From NCBI RefSeq assembly GCF_000422425.1, contig NZ_AULT01000016.1:1-64000 (forward strand): 64,000 nucleotides of DNA. The letters are read 5' to 3'. This document shows positions 63,477 through 64,000 of this stretch, piece by piece; position 1 is the stretch's first letter, and the number at the start of each line of letters is the position of its first letter. Both the position numbers and the translations under genes were made by a program. The DNA is from Oceanospirillum beijerinckii DSM 7166 (GTDB taxonomy: Bacteria; Pseudomonadota; Gammaproteobacteria; Pseudomonadales; Halomonadaceae). The notes beneath the pieces were generated by a model. It did not search any database. It saw only the letters and a program-made list of their open reading frames with translations, and was not told the origin of the DNA.

Positions 63477-64000
63477 TTATCAGAAGTCTTATCCTTCTGG
63501 CATTGCTTTTACTTTCGAATTTAGCTTTCAGTAACTCCCAGGAGAGCCTCGAACTCTATAAGCAGCGTTTGGAGCAGCTGGATGCAACTGCAACCACTTC
63601 TCAGGATAAAGAACAAAGAGAGTTGTACCAGAAGATTATTGCAGCCTGGCAGGATGCTGTACTTTTTGAGCAGCAGGCGATGCAAAGCCGTAATCAATTA
63701 GAGCGGATTCCGGCAGAAATAAAAAAAATTCAGCAGAGTTTATCCGAGTCTGCCCCGTCTCTGAATATTCAGCAGCTTAAGAAGCAAAGTGCTTCAGAGC
63801 TGGAGCAGAAACTGACTTTGGAAAAAGCGAAGCTACTGGAATTAGAGCAAGGCGAAAAGCAGGTTCAGAAGCAAATTAAGCAAAGCAGTGACACCTTAAT
63901 TACCTTGCGTACTGAACTTGCATCTCTGAAACAGCAGGAGATTACGGAAGGCAGCGAAAGCAGTGCGCTGAATGATGCAGAGTTCGCGGCGCGGGCGGCG
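63477..64000 (+). CDS. N-terminal part of an MscK/MscM-type mechanosensitive channel (cut by the window edge)
   Basis: The frame from ATG 63477 stays open to the edge, giving 174 residues. A signal peptide (SLILLALLLLSNLAFS) is followed by long charged coiled coil (LELYKQRLEQLDATA, EQKLTLEKAKLLELEQGEKQ, LRTELASLKQQE), as in the periplasmic MscS_porin region of MscK and MscM proteins. The channel domain lies outside the window, so the subgroup cannot be fixed. AGGGA lies four to five bases before the ATG. Confidence 0.75.

Overview
The window looks like chromosomal DNA of a marine gammaproteobacterium. The gene orders ppiB-lpxH / glnS-cysS / folD and tig-clpP-clpX-lon-hupB-ppiD are typical of that class. 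Tetrameric sarcosine oxidase, a TRAP solute receptor, glycolate oxidase and a periplasmic fatty-acid cis/trans isomerase suggest the Oceanospirillales and their relatives. The taxonomic placement is inferred from gene content, not from a marker-gene comparison.

Layout. 0-6 kb: the end of an unidentified gene, a periplasmic solute receptor divergent from a dCache-PAS-GGDEF-EAL protein, creA, and a CaiB/AMACR-type CoA enzyme. 6-25 kb: housekeeping core with acnB, lpxH, ppiB, glnS-cysS, folD, an eight-gene tRNA cluster (Pro, Arg, then alternating His and Pro), tig, clpP, clpX, lon, hupB, tRNA-Asp and ppiD. 25-32 kb: an AGT-like aminotransferase, then a run of small, poorly known genes (PPOX flavoprotein, zinc-ribbon protein, YbjQ family, exported and membrane proteins, GNAT, P-loop NTPase, DUF1835). 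32-42 kb: an orphan dctP with glcDEF, a TauD-family dioxygenase with a divergent LysR gene, an MFS transporter, and a type II toxin-antitoxin locus whose toxin is frameshifted twice. 43-50 kb: soxBDAG-purU, turning sarcosine into glycine and serving the folate C1 pool, then an XRE-cupin regulator. 50-55 kb: a DUF2256/DUF2805 pair, a candidate small RNA, a DUF1704 protein, a GbdR/SouR-like regulator and a LysR remnant. 55-64 kb: a diguanylate cyclase, small unknown proteins, an orphan HpaD, Cti, SirB2 and the start of an MscK-type channel.

How the genes work together. Several metabolic genes meet at glyoxylate, glycine and C1 units: soxBDAG and purU, glycolate oxidase giving glyoxylate, and an aminotransferase that would turn glyoxylate into glycine. 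The GlxA-family regulator resembles regulators of betaine and sarcosine catabolism. Envelope and stress genes (Cti, MscK-like, Lon/Clp, PpiD, LpxH) form a second theme, and two c-di-GMP enzymes a third.

The DNA between genes is unusually rich in short tandem duplications, nested dyads and a three-copy dispersed repeat. The most interesting non-coding signals are the candidate sRNA near 51.6 kb, the 85-bp repeats and dyad before soxB, the hairpin-filled soxG-purU spacer, and the amplified tRNA-His/Pro units. I found no CRISPR array, no intact IS element, no rRNA and no prophage.
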